Source: Acidobacteriota bacterium
Lineage (GTDB): Bacteria > Acidobacteriota > Terriglobia > Terriglobales > Acidobacteriaceae
Assembly: GCA_016196065.1 (NCBI GenBank)
Contig: JACPYL010000010.1
Span: 1,798,001-1,862,000 of the forward strand
Reading direction: 5' to 3'
Length of the DNA stretch: 64,000 nucleotides
In this document: in pieces, positions 1-7,601 of the stretch
How the letters are laid out: each line of letters opens with the position of its first letter
How positions within the stretch are numbered: the stretch's first letter is position 1
Notes under the pieces: model-generated
The model's database searches: none
Seen by the model: the letters and a program-made list of their open reading frames with translations, nothing else
Told to the model about the DNA's origin: nothing
Translations under genes and position numbers: made by a program

Positions 1-102
1 ACAGCTTCTGGAGTACGAAGCCGTAGCCTTAATATTAGCCCACCCCATTTCGTTGCTTTTGGATCCAGACCATAGGGCGACTCCTATGCGCCGGAGCAAG
101 CT

Positions 103-993
103 ATGTTGTCTGCGGGAGTGGGTTTGCGTCAAATTCGAGACCAACTGGGTCTCACCATGCGTGATGTCGAGAGTGCGAGCGCTAGAATCTCGGCTCTGCA
201 CGGCAGTGAAGAATACCTGATTCCTCCCAGCAGACTTTCCGATATCGAGACCAAGGGAGTCGTTCCCAGCGTCTTTCGCTTCTACTCATTGGCAGCAATT
301 TACCGCCGGCCGATTCGCGATCTTCTTCTGATCTACGGGATTGATCTGAGCACGGTTACGAACGACTGGTCCTCCTCGCGCCCGGCAAACTCCCACATCA
401 GCGGCTTCGAAGAGGAAACTGCCGACTGCAACGTTCCAATCCGCTTTGATCCTGGTTTCGACTTGCGGGAGACTTCCGATTTGCGGCGCATGGTGCAGGA
501 GTGGGGGCCTGTCCCATTTACCTTCTTGAACAGCCTCGCCTCTCAAAAATACACCTACGCATTCGTGGGGACCGAAGACTATACGATGTACCCTTTGCTG
601 CAGCCCGGTTCATTTATTCAAGTGGATGAATCCAAACGGCGCGTGGTCAGCCGACCCTGGCGTTCCGAATATGAGCGTCCGATTTACTTTGTGGAAACGC
701 GGGAAGGGTTTGTCTGCTGCTGGTGCTCCCTGCGGCTCAATTCTCTGGTTCTTCAGCCTCATCCTCTGTCTTCAGCCCCGGTTCGCGTCTTGAAGCATCC
801 GCAAGAAGCGGAAGTGATCGGACAAGTAGTCGGCGTGGCGATGAAGATTGGCGACCCGCAGTCTTCGGAACTTCTAGAGCCCCGAGGGTTTGCAAGATCG
901 ACTGCAGATGGAGTCGTGCCCACGACGGCGAACCTGCGGGTAGCAGACGCTCCGGTGATTCCTTCAGCGACGACACGTAGGATTCTGGGCTGA
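103..993 (+). CDS. XRE-like helix-turn-helix regulator
   Basis: Predicted cytoplasmic DNA-binding protein of 296 residues. Residues about 7-60 look like an XRE-type helix-turn-helix: GLRQIRDQLGLTMRDVE forms the first helices, followed by SRLSDIETKGVVPSVFRFYSLA. Residues about 150-240 form a second, beta-rich segment (FVGTEDYTMYPLLQPGSF) that resembles the sensing or peptidase-like fold seen at the C-terminus of some regulators; I cannot name it securely. The last 60 residues are low in recognisable structure and are overlapped on the opposite strand by a convergent gene. No catalytic Ser-Lys pair for LexA-type self-cleavage is obvious. Target genes are unknown; the nearest candidates are the peptide and membrane genes just downstream. 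Confidence 0.75.
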   Translation: MLSAGVGLRQIRDQLGLTMRDVESASARISALHGSEEYLIPPSRLSDIETKGVVPSVFRFYSLAAIYRRPIRDLLLIYGIDLSTVTNDWSSSRPANSHISGFEEETADCNVPIRFDPGFDLRETSDLRRMVQEWGPVPFTFLNSLASQKYTYAFVGTEDYTMYPLLQPGSFIQVDESKRRVVSRPWRSEYERPIYFVETREGFVCCWCSLRLNSLVLQPHPLSSAPVRVLKHPQEAEVIGQVVGVAMKIGDPQSSELLEPRGFARSTADGVVPTTANLRVADAPVIPSATTRRILG

Positions 994-1255
994 CACCAGC
1001 CCCTTGGCTGGACTGTCGCAAGTCCTTGTCCAGGCTGCTGAGTTTGGTCCGCAGCACCTTTTCCATCAGTGCTTTGTGAACCTTGGCGAAGGTCGATTGC
1101 GCGACGGCCGCGCCGTGTACGCGTTCAAATCCCCAGTGTAGATACCGCCCGTCCCGGGACCGCAATTCCGCCACGTACTTCAACTGACCCCATGCTCCCT
1201 GAATCCTCGAGAGAGTCCTTCCCAGCAGGTCATCGTAGGCTGACTTCAACGCCAT
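737..1255 (-). CDS. Conserved hypothetical protein, convergent overlap with HTH gene
   Basis: 172-residue protein with a convincing helical N-terminal part, residues 1-130 (AYDDLLGRTLSRIQGAWGQ, then a YLHWGFERVHG segment). I recognise no named domain; it looks like a small soluble protein. The C-terminal 85 codons lie antisense to the end of the HTH gene (737-993). Both frames stay open across about 257 bases, which is long for a convergent overlap. The last 40 residues are Ser/Arg/Pro-rich and may be non-conserved read-through of the overlap. It is divergent from the small peptide gene at 1373, with 117 bases between the two starts. Function unknown. Confidence 0.6.
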   Translation of the reverse strand: MALKSAYDDLLGRTLSRIQGAWGQLKYVAELRSRDGRYLHWGFERVHGAAVAQSTFAKVHKALMEKVLRTKLSSLDKDLRQSSQGAGVSPESYVSSLKESPERLLPAGSPSWARLHLQSILQTLGALEVPKTAGRQSSSPRRLLVRSLPLLADASRREPGLKTEDEAEEPEN

Positions 1256-1265
1256 TTTGCGTTCC

Positions 1266-1282
1266 TTTACGTTTTCCGTAAA
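1266..1282. promoter_or_regulatory. Inverted repeat between divergent genes
   Basis: TTTACG and CGTAAA separated by 5 bases lie just upstream of the minus-strand start at 1255. A second, weaker pair, TGACG at 1302 and CGTCA at 1317, lies closer to the peptide gene. These could be operators for the neighbouring HTH regulator, but this is inference from symmetry and position only. Confidence 0.3.
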
Positions 1283-1372
1283 CGGCTTTTTCGCATTTCC
1301 CTGACGTAAGAGTGGGCGTCATGCCTCATCCTGCGGGAACTAAGTCCACCCCTTTTCAGGAGACTCAACACC

Positions 1373-1507
1373 GTGAACACTCTCAAGGCGAAGATTACCC
1401 TAATTCTACTTGTACTGACAACTCTGGCGGTCGTCCCTTCCCAACTACGTGCCGATGGCAATCCCGTGCCCTGCAACCGGAAGGTCTGTCTGCCAGTTAA
1501 TAACTAG
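1373..1507 (+). CDS. Small secreted peptide precursor, 44 aa
   Basis: GTG-started ORF of 44 codons, preceded by AGGAG at 1358-1362. The product has a textbook export signal: Lys at positions 5 and 7, then a hydrophobic core ITLILLVLTTLAVV and a likely cleavage near LRA. This leaves a mature peptide of about 17 residues, DGNPVPCNRKVCLPVNN, with two cysteines four residues apart (C-N-R-K-V-C). No family is known to me. The gene is followed by a strong hairpin and then a multi-pass membrane protein at 1576, so the peptide and membrane protein could be one functional unit. The ribosome site, signal peptide and clean stop together make a real gene more likely than chance, but expression is unproven. 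Confidence 0.6.
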   Translation: MNTLKAKITLILLVLTTLAVVPSQLRADGNPVPCNRKVCLPVNN

Positions 1508-1521
1508 CGGATTCACTTCCT

Positions 1522-1573
1522 GCTTGAGCGCTACCGGATTGGGATGATACATTCCCTCGGGTAGCGCTTAAGC
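1522..1573 (+). terminator. Strong hairpin between peptide gene and membrane gene
   Basis: GCTTGAGCGCTACC (1522-1535) pairs with GGTAGCGCTTAAGC (1560-1573), a 14-bp stem with one G-T pair and a 24-base loop. It ends two bases before the ATG at 1576, so it could limit read-through or occlude the ribosome site of the membrane gene. There is no U-tract, so it is not a typical intrinsic terminator. Confidence 0.5.
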
Positions 1574-1575
1574 AG

Positions 1576-2331
1576 ATGATTTCGAGCCACATACTGTCAC
1601 TTTATTTGTGGATCGCCCCGCACGCGCTGTTGATTGGCGTGATTATTGTGCTGCTCCGGAATGGGCGCTACCGGGAGTTTCCGTTCTTTTTCTCGTATGT
1701 TGTTTTCGAACTCTTCCAATTTTGTTTGTTGTTCGCCATGGGTCGTCTGGACTCCATCTCGCTTTCCACTTACACCCAGACGGACTTGTTTTGTCGCACC
1801 GGCAGTCTTGCGCTGCACTTTGGGATCATCAAAGAGCTTTTCGAAGCGCCTCTCGCTAATTCTCCCGTACTTCGAAAAAGCGTCGCGTTTCCTCTGCAAC
1901 TGGCCTCGGTGTTGTTTGTGGTTTTTGCTTCTGCATTCACCGCGCTCCTTTATATGGGAGAACGTACCGCCGCATTCGTTCAGCCTTACGTAATTGAACA
2001 GATCGTGGACACGGCGCAGTGCGGCTTGTTGGTGGTGGTCTTCATTTGGCATCGCTTCCTGGGAATTTGGATGAAGAATGCGTCATTCGGCATCGCGCTG
2101 GGACTAGGACTGGTCACTGGACTCAATCCCCTTCTCCATGCTTTGCGCAACTATGTCGATGTCAATTCCGGCTTCACGAACACGATCTCGGCTGTAGCGT
2201 TTCATGTTTCTGTTTTAATATGGCTCTACTTTGCTCTGGTTCAGGAGAAGGCGGCCCAGGTTCCAAACGCGTACCACCCCATTGACATTCGCGGGTGGAA
2301 TGCAGAACTGGCGAGGTTCTCTCAACTGTGA
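1576..2331 (+). CDS. Multi-pass integral membrane protein, unknown
   Basis: 251-residue protein with about seven hydrophobic segments, at roughly residues 8-28, 36-56, 70-88, 105-126, 138-160, 168-188 and 203-224. The N-terminus begins inside the first segment (LYLWIAPHALLIGVIIVLL), and the C-terminus ends in a short polar tail with YHPIDIRGWNAELARFSQL. I know of no family name; it looks like the uncharacterised seven-helix proteins common in acidobacteria. The ATG at 1576 abuts the hairpin at 1522-1573 and has no clear Shine-Dalgarno sequence. It shares four bases (GTGA) with the next gene, which suggests translational coupling. Confidence 0.7.
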   Translation: MISSHILSLYLWIAPHALLIGVIIVLLRNGRYREFPFFFSYVVFELFQFCLLFAMGRLDSISLSTYTQTDLFCRTGSLALHFGIIKELFEAPLANSPVLRKSVAFPLQLASVLFVVFASAFTALLYMGERTAAFVQPYVIEQIVDTAQCGLLVVVFIWHRFLGIWMKNASFGIALGLGLVTGLNPLLHALRNYVDVNSGFTNTISAVAFHVSVLIWLYFALVQEKAAQVPNAYHPIDIRGWNAELARFSQL

Positions 2332-2834
2332 TTCCGATTCTTGTACTCACTTTTGCAGCGGTGGCGTTCCTGTTGTTCCTGGTTTTGCAGGTGCGAAGCC
2401 GATACATTTCTGCGGCTGAAGGCGGTTCGGTAGAACCACTTGCGGAAGTAGATTTAGAAGCATTCCGGAACCTGATTGACCCGGAAGAAGAAGAATTTCT
2501 CCGCCTTCATCTATCTAGCAAGGATTTCCGTGATATCCAGCGATTGCGCCTGCGGGCGGCGATTCTCTACGTCTCTGCCCTCTCGCGAAACGTCAGCGGC
2601 CTGGTCCAAATCGGACAGAGAGTTCGGACTCACCCCAGCCCGAACATTGCGGCATTGGGAGAAGAGATTTTGCAGTCCGCGCTCCAACTCAAAGTGCGTT
2701 GCCTGGCCACGCATTGCAAACTGAAAGTCGCAGTGCTGTGTCCAACGCTGTTATCCCCTTCCGGCAGGCTTGCCGAGCGTTATTCCCATGTAGCCAGACT
2801 GGCTCGGGACTTACCACTCGAACTTGCCGCATAG
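2328..2834 (+). CDS. Membrane-anchored hypothetical protein
   Basis: 168-residue protein starting at a GTG that overlaps the TGA of the upstream membrane gene (GTGA). An ATG 33 bases earlier is possible, but the overlap start is the usual coupled arrangement. Residues 1-24 (VIPILVLTFAAVAFLLFLVLQ) form one N-terminal membrane anchor. The rest is a soluble, mainly helical domain with many Arg/Glu residues (FRDIQRLRLRAAILYVSALSRNV). No family is recognised. The genetic coupling implies it works with the seven-helix protein. It ends 47 bases before the convergent motB stop. Confidence 0.65.
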   Translation: MIPILVLTFAAVAFLLFLVLQVRSRYISAAEGGSVEPLAEVDLEAFRNLIDPEEEEFLRLHLSSKDFRDIQRLRLRAAILYVSALSRNVSGLVQIGQRVRTHPSPNIAALGEEILQSALQLKVRCLATHCKLKVAVLCPTLLSPSGRLAERYSHVARLARDLPLELAA

Positions 2835-2880
2835 GAAACTTGCGTCCCTCCGTACGACGCCTCAATAGAGTCCCTTCAAT

Positions 2881-3684
2881 TTATTTGTGCTCTGCCGGGA
2901 CAGCAGGTGGTGCTTCCGCTGGGGTAGTTGCTTGGGGAGGATCCGGCGGCGCGTCATCGTCGTTCTTCGCAAGATACTGGACAATCAGGGAGATCCGGCG
3001 ATTCGATGGCTCAAGCGGATTGGCTGGAATGCGCAGCCTTTGATCGGCGTATCCACGTACTTGGGAAACCTGTGCCGCGCCCAATCCCTTCGTCTGCATC
3101 AGGCGGCGCGCTGCATTCGCGCGATCGGAGGATAGCTCCCAGTTTGAATAGCTGACCTTCCCCGAGTAGGGCTTCGCGTCGGTGTGCCCCTCGATGGAAA
3201 CCTTGTTGGGCAACTGCCCGAGTTCCACCGCTAGAAGAGACAACAGTTCCCGGCCATCTCCACTCGGTGTGGCGCTACCGCTGTCAAAAAATGTACCCGA
3301 AGCGGTTTCCATCAGCTCGATGCGCAGACCCTCGGAGGTGACGGTCATTTCGATTTGATTCTTGAGCTTGTCGAAGTCGGAGAGTTGCTTCATGGCCTTT
3401 TGCAGCTGCTCTTTCAACTTCGGCATGTTGTCCTTGGTGATCGCGAAACTCTCGGCGGCACCCGCCATGTTCGTGCCGACTTTTTTCGCCGTACCGGTAG
3501 GATCGCGGAAATATCCTCCAACGGCTTCCTGTACCTGTTTGCTGCTATTGAGTAACCAGAGAACGATGAAGAGCGCCATCATGGCGGTGACAAAATCCGC
3601 ATAGGCGACCTTCCACGCTCCACCGTGATGTCCGCCGTGGCCACTCTTCTTCTTGATGACGATGATGGGTCGAGCCTGTGCCAT
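2881..3684 (-). CDS. motB: Flagellar-type motor protein MotB (OmpA-like)
   Basis: 267-residue stator subunit that anchors a MotA-type proton channel to peptidoglycan. The N-terminus carries the MotB plug and transmembrane signature AYADFVTAMMALFIVLWLL, with the conserved proton-accepting Asp in YADF. Residues about 140-240 are an OmpA/MotB domain with VSIEGHTDAKPY and ELSSDRANAARRLM peptidoglycan-binding motifs. A proline-rich tail closes the protein. It lies 12 bases downstream of motA, so they form an operon. No other flagellar genes are visible here, so the pair could power a flagellum encoded elsewhere or another motor. Confidence 0.92.
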   Translation of the reverse strand: MAQARPIIVIKKKSGHGGHHGGAWKVAYADFVTAMMALFIVLWLLNSSKQVQEAVGGYFRDPTGTAKKVGTNMAGAAESFAITKDNMPKLKEQLQKAMKQLSDFDKLKNQIEMTVTSEGLRIELMETASGTFFDSGSATPSGDGRELLSLLAVELGQLPNKVSIEGHTDAKPYSGKVSYSNWELSSDRANAARRLMQTKGLGAAQVSQVRGYADQRLRIPANPLEPSNRRISLIVQYLAKNDDDAPPDPPQATTPAEAPPAVPAEHK

Positions 3685-3696
3685 GTTTATAAATAC

Positions 3697-4578
3697 CTAT
3701 GCGGAAGCTGTGGCGGCGGCTGCAGCACCGTTCCCACGGCAGGTGCTTTCCAGTTCCTGGAAGGAAGGCCTGACATGTCCCGGAATCGCGCGCCGGGCGA
3801 CCTCCACGGCCATGATGGGAGCAGTTCCCTTCACGAATGCGACCATCAGGACTCGAAGCACGTAGAGGTAGGCATGTTCCTCGTCGGCGCGCTTGCCCAT
3901 GTTCGCTGCCAGGGGGCCCACCAATCCATAGCACAACAGGATTCCGAGGAATGTTCCCACAAGCGCGGCGGCAACATGCAGTCCAATTTCTTCAGGCGGC
4001 CCGCCGAGTGCGCCCATTGTGATCACCACTCCCAGGACTGCCGCGACGATGCCTAAGCCAGGAAGTGAGTCCGCCGTCGTGGAAAGAGCTGTCACCGGGG
4101 CATGGGCGTCGCGATGATGAACTTCCATATCCAGATCGAGCAACTGATCGACGTCGAATGCCTCAACGCCTCCGGTCATGACCATCCGTAGGGTGTCACA
4201 CACAAAATCTCGAACGTGATGGTTCTTCAGAAAATCGGGATATTTAGAAAAGAGCTGGCTTTTCTCCGGGTCCTCGATGTCGGATTCCAAGGCCACCAAT
4301 CCATCTTTGCGCGCTTTGGTCAGAAGTTCATACATCATCTTCAGCGATTCGAGATAGTAAGACTGGGAAAACGGTGATGATCCGAACACACCTGCCAAGC
4401 CACCCCCGATTCCTTTGAGAATGTACAGCGGGTTGGCAACGAGCACCGTACCCAAAGCGGCTCCGGCGATGATGACTAACTCCGACGGCTGAAGCAGGAC
4501 CTTCAGGTGGCCGTGTTCCATCAAGAACCCGCCGACCACCGCTCCGAAAACAATCAGAATTCCAATGATGGCAAACAT
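3697..4578 (-). CDS. motA: Motor stator protein MotA
   Basis: 293-residue membrane protein, close to the usual MotA length. It begins with IIGILIVFGAVVGGFLMEHG and contains the conserved segment ADSLPGLGIVAAVLGVVITM, with the functional proline, and the final helix pair VGTFLGILLCYGLVGPLAANM. With MotB it forms the ion-conducting stator. It starts at 4578, about 110 bases from the divergent EAL-HDOD gene start at 4688; that spacer probably holds both promoters. The Ala-rich C-terminal tail (GAAAAATASA) is not conserved in the family. Confidence 0.93.
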   Translation of the reverse strand: MFAIIGILIVFGAVVGGFLMEHGHLKVLLQPSELVIIAGAALGTVLVANPLYILKGIGGGLAGVFGSSPFSQSYYLESLKMMYELLTKARKDGLVALESDIEDPEKSQLFSKYPDFLKNHHVRDFVCDTLRMVMTGGVEAFDVDQLLDLDMEVHHRDAHAPVTALSTTADSLPGLGIVAAVLGVVITMGALGGPPEEIGLHVAAALVGTFLGILLCYGLVGPLAANMGKRADEEHAYLYVLRVLMVAFVKGTAPIMAVEVARRAIPGHVRPSFQELESTCRGNGAAAAATASA

Positions 4579-4687
4579 TTCTATCGAACTCCCGTTCCAC
4601 GGTCGTTACACCCTGGCCGGAACCAGGGACCAAGGCAGCCTCTTATCGGCTCAAATTGCGATTTTGCTTAGATACAAAGGCATTAAT

Positions 4688-6064
4688 ATGCCACCGGAAG
4701 TGTCGGGATTTGGCGGCGACGGCTGGTTAAGGATTAGCGGGAATTGTGCCGAAAAGGCGGGTGTGGATCCTAGCCCTCAGTCTGCAAGCGCAACCCCTAA
4801 GGCGAATCCCGTACTTTGGCAGCAGTTCGTCGCTCGCCAGCCGATCTTCGACCGTTCGCGAAAAGTCGTGGGCTACGAATTGCTCTTTCGGGATGGAGTC
4901 GAAAACTTCTTCCGCGGCGAAACAGAACACGCGACTCGCAGCACACTCGATACCTCGTTGGTGCTGGGTCTGGATACGCTGTGCGATGGACGCTTGGCGT
5001 TTATCAATTGCACAACAGCGGTCTTATTGAAGGAACTCGTAACCTTGCTCCCACCCAATCAAACGGTGGTCGAGGTCCTGGAAACAGTTGAGCCGGACGA
5101 GCGAGTGATCGAAGCACTGCGAAGTCTTCGGTCGCAGGGGTACCAGATCGCGCTTGACGATTTCGGTCTCGACGATCACCGCGCTGTACTAGCCGCAGAA
5201 GCTGACGTCATCAAGGTCGACGTGCGTGAAACGACCGCTGCGGAGCGACAGACGTTGGTCGACCGCAACCGCGACCAGTGCGAAATGCTAGCCGAAAAGG
5301 TAGAGACTCCGCAAGAATTTAACGAAGCGTTCGCAATGGGATTTTCGCAATTTCAAGGTTTCTTTTTTCAGCGTCCTGAAGTCGTCGCCGTCAAGAGCGT
5401 GCCCGCACACCGCCTGACCTTCCTTCGCTTGCTGGAAATGGTTTCACGCCCGACCCTGGACATGAAGGCCCTGGAAGCCGTTTTTAAGCAAGACGCTACT
5501 GCGTGTTACCGATTGCTGCGTTACCTGAATTCTCCAGCCTACGGATTTCGCAATGAAATCCGTAGTATTCGCCATGCCCTGGCGATCCTAGGTGACCGCG
5601 AATTACGGCGCTGGGTTCGTTTGCTTGTTACCTTGACGGCGAGCAGCGATAAGTCGCCTGAGTTGGTCATCTGTGCTCTGACACGAGCGCGCTTCTGTGA
5701 ACTCATGTCGCAACACCTGAACCGCGAAGGCGACCTGTTTCTGCTGGGACTCCTGTCGCTGATGGATGCGATTCTCGAAGTTTCAATCGAGACGATTCTC
5801 GAACAATTGCCCGTTGACCATGAAACGAAAGCTGTCCTGTCCGGCCAGTCGAGCAGTCTACGTCCGCTCTACCAACTCGTGCTGGCACAGGAAAGCGGTG
5901 AATGGGAGCAATGCGGGCAGCTAACGCAACAACTTCACGTTTCGCAGGAGAAGGTGAGCACAGCCTGGTGGCAGGCAGTGGAATGGGCGCAGCATATCGC
6001 ACGCGGAGCGCCTGCAGAAGAGGATCCCGGGACCAAGAGTGCCGCGGCCGGCAAGGTGCCTTAG
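4688..6064 (+). CDS. EAL-HDOD signalling protein
   Basis: 458 residues from an ATG with AAAGG seven bases upstream. An in-frame ATG at 4565 would overlap motA's 5' end and is less likely. Residues about 40-240 form an EAL-like domain: QPIFDRSRKVVGYELLFR has ELL in place of EAL, ALDDFG is kept and IKVDV follows. The catalytic set looks degenerate, so c-di-GMP hydrolysis is doubtful. Residues about 250-440 are HDOD: LNSPAYGF and IRHALAILGDRELRRWV. This YuxH-like architecture usually acts in signal transduction, often near motility genes, which fits its divergent arrangement with motAB. It ends about 100 bases before the convergent coiled-coil gene. Confidence 0.88.
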   Translation: MPPEVSGFGGDGWLRISGNCAEKAGVDPSPQSASATPKANPVLWQQFVARQPIFDRSRKVVGYELLFRDGVENFFRGETEHATRSTLDTSLVLGLDTLCDGRLAFINCTTAVLLKELVTLLPPNQTVVEVLETVEPDERVIEALRSLRSQGYQIALDDFGLDDHRAVLAAEADVIKVDVRETTAAERQTLVDRNRDQCEMLAEKVETPQEFNEAFAMGFSQFQGFFFQRPEVVAVKSVPAHRLTFLRLLEMVSRPTLDMKALEAVFKQDATACYRLLRYLNSPAYGFRNEIRSIRHALAILGDRELRRWVRLLVTLTASSDKSPELVICALTRARFCELMSQHLNREGDLFLLGLLSLMDAILEVSIETILEQLPVDHETKAVLSGQSSSLRPLYQLVLAQESGEWEQCGQLTQQLHVSQEKVSTAWWQAVEWAQHIARGAPAEEDPGTKSAAAGKVP

Positions 6065-6167
6065 AACAAATCCGGATCCATAAACCGCACGGATCCGGAT
6101 CGAATTAGCAGGACGCTACTTTCGCGACTTTCACATTTCAGGAGAACCGATCGCCACCTCCAGGAAG

Positions 6168-6779
6168 CTACGCTTGGAGGTCTGCCAGGATCACGTCGCG
6201 CTGTTGGGTGATGGCATCACGATCCTGCTGAATCGCATCGACATTTCCAGCTTTCACGTCGGCCGCAAGTTGCTGCCGCATCTCCCGCAGGTCTTTCACA
6301 GCATCGTGGACAGTCAGCAGTTTGTCGCGGTTATCCTTGAGCTGCAAGTTGAGATCGTCAATCGACTTCTGTGCGGCTGTAATCGCATCCTGATCGCCGG
6401 ACTGCTTGGCTGTCTTCAGGCTGTCCTGCGCAACCTTGAGTTGCGACACAAGATCGGCGTGTGCCGCATTCAGTGCCTCTCGGTAATCGTGGACGCGGAT
6501 TCCTAGTTGCTCGGTCTGCGCCGGTGGGCCCAGCGGGATGATGTCCTCAACGGGTGGTTTGTGTACTGGTGGGAGCGGTCCTCCCAAACGGCGCAGCAAT
6601 CCGCCGAACGAGGCCTCGACTAGAGTGGGTGGGGCTAGGACGGTCGTTTTCTTGGTTGGGCCGCCGTCGATTCCGGTGCCGAGGTTCGCAACCGAGGGAT
6701 CTTTCTGAGCGCTGGGCGGCCGGAAGATGGGCTGATCGTTCAACACGTGTAATGCGTTGAATGCCTGGCTGACTTGCAT
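6168..6779 (-). CDS. Hypothetical coiled-coil protein
   Basis: 203-residue protein with AAAGGAG eight bases upstream of its ATG. Residues 1-95 are Pro/Gly-rich and probably disordered. Residues about 96-203 are an almost uninterrupted helix with heptad character (LVSQLKVAQDSLKTAKQ, then DDLNLQLKDNRDKLL). There is no signal peptide and no membrane segment. I do not recognise a family. It could be a structural or adaptor protein; nothing in the neighbourhood decides this. Confidence 0.65.
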   Translation of the reverse strand: MQVSQAFNALHVLNDQPIFRPPSAQKDPSVANLGTGIDGGPTKKTTVLAPPTLVEASFGGLLRRLGGPLPPVHKPPVEDIIPLGPPAQTEQLGIRVHDYREALNAAHADLVSQLKVAQDSLKTAKQSGDQDAITAAQKSIDDLNLQLKDNRDKLLTVHDAVKDLREMRQQLAADVKAGNVDAIQQDRDAITQQRDVILADLQA

Positions 6780-7000
6780 TGCTGGTTCTCCTTTTGTGCC
6801 GATATCTCTAAAGCAGTCGGCGTCGGGAATAACAAAGCAACTGGCGTACCACTCGGAATATCAGCGCGCAGAGTCCCGCCCTTTCCTTCGTGAGTTTTGC
6901 TGATACCCCGTAGGCACAGGGACTTACGCAGAGCAGTGGCTTTGATCTGGAAGGCGGGCTTAACGATTTTGGAACTGTATTGACGGGTAGACAGGCGGAT

Positions 7001-7040
7001 GCGGCAAATGTTGCCTAGTTCGAACGCGGCAAATGTTGCC
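7001..7040. repeat. Paired 15-bp direct repeat, each palindromic
   Basis: GCGGCAAATGTTGCC occurs at 7001-7015 and again, identical, at 7026-7040. Each copy contains the inverted repeat GGCAA-ATG-TTGCC. The 25-base period places both copies on a similar helix face. They lie in the 284-base gap between the coiled-coil gene start and the receiver gene stop, so they may be a two-site operator for the minus-strand coiled-coil gene, about 220 bases upstream of its start. Confidence 0.6.
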
Positions 7041-7063
7041 CGCTTTCGTCAGCGTACTGCCCG

Positions 7064-7459
7064 TTAAGTGGCCGTACTAACGCTGGGCTTGGTGACAAGG
7101 CTGTTCACGATACGAAGCAGGGCTTGTCCACCCCCATGAAGATCCAGGTCCGTCTTCTTCATGTATCCATCTGCCCCTTCGCTTCTTAGTTTCGGCTCGT
7201 CGAGACGCGTGAGGCCCGTAAGGACGACGACTGGAATCGCGGCGGTGATTGCATTGTGCTTCAGCGTTTTCAGGACCGAAGTGCCCGGGACGCCGGGAAG
7301 CATGATGTCCAGCAAGATCAGATCCGGGCGTTTGTCGACCGCCAGTTTGATCGCCTGTTCGCCGTCCGCCGCCAGAATCGTACTGTGCCCCACCTGTTGC
7401 AGGACTTTTTGGATTCCGAGCTGTAGGAATCTACTGTCATCGACAATCAGGATATTCAT
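7064..7459 (-). CDS. Stand-alone response-regulator receiver protein
   Basis: 131-residue CheY-like protein with no output domain. It shows the acidic pair in ILIVDDSRF, the phospho-acceptor Asp in LILLDIMLPG at about residue 52, the conserved Thr in VVLTG at about residue 82 and a Lys in YMKKTD at about residue 101. All residues needed for phosphorylation are present. The partner kinase is unknown. It is downstream of, and on the same strand as, the kinase-TPR genes, but 142 bases separate it from the nearest, so a shared transcript is uncertain. Confidence 0.88.
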   Translation of the reverse strand: MNILIVDDSRFLQLGIQKVLQQVGHSTILAADGEQAIKLAVDKRPDLILLDIMLPGVPGTSVLKTLKHNAITAAIPVVVLTGLTRLDEPKLRSEGADGYMKKTDLDLHGGGQALLRIVNSLVTKPSVSTAT

Positions 7460-7601
7460 GTCCGCGTGTCCGGGCCCAATTACGTGTCGCCTCTTTATCG
7501 GTCACACTGGCTTCCTGCCGATAACACCAAAGTACTGCTATTTGTACGCTGACTTTTCCGCACTGCGTTGGTGCTCATCTATGCGGCGTGGGAATACGGT
7601 G

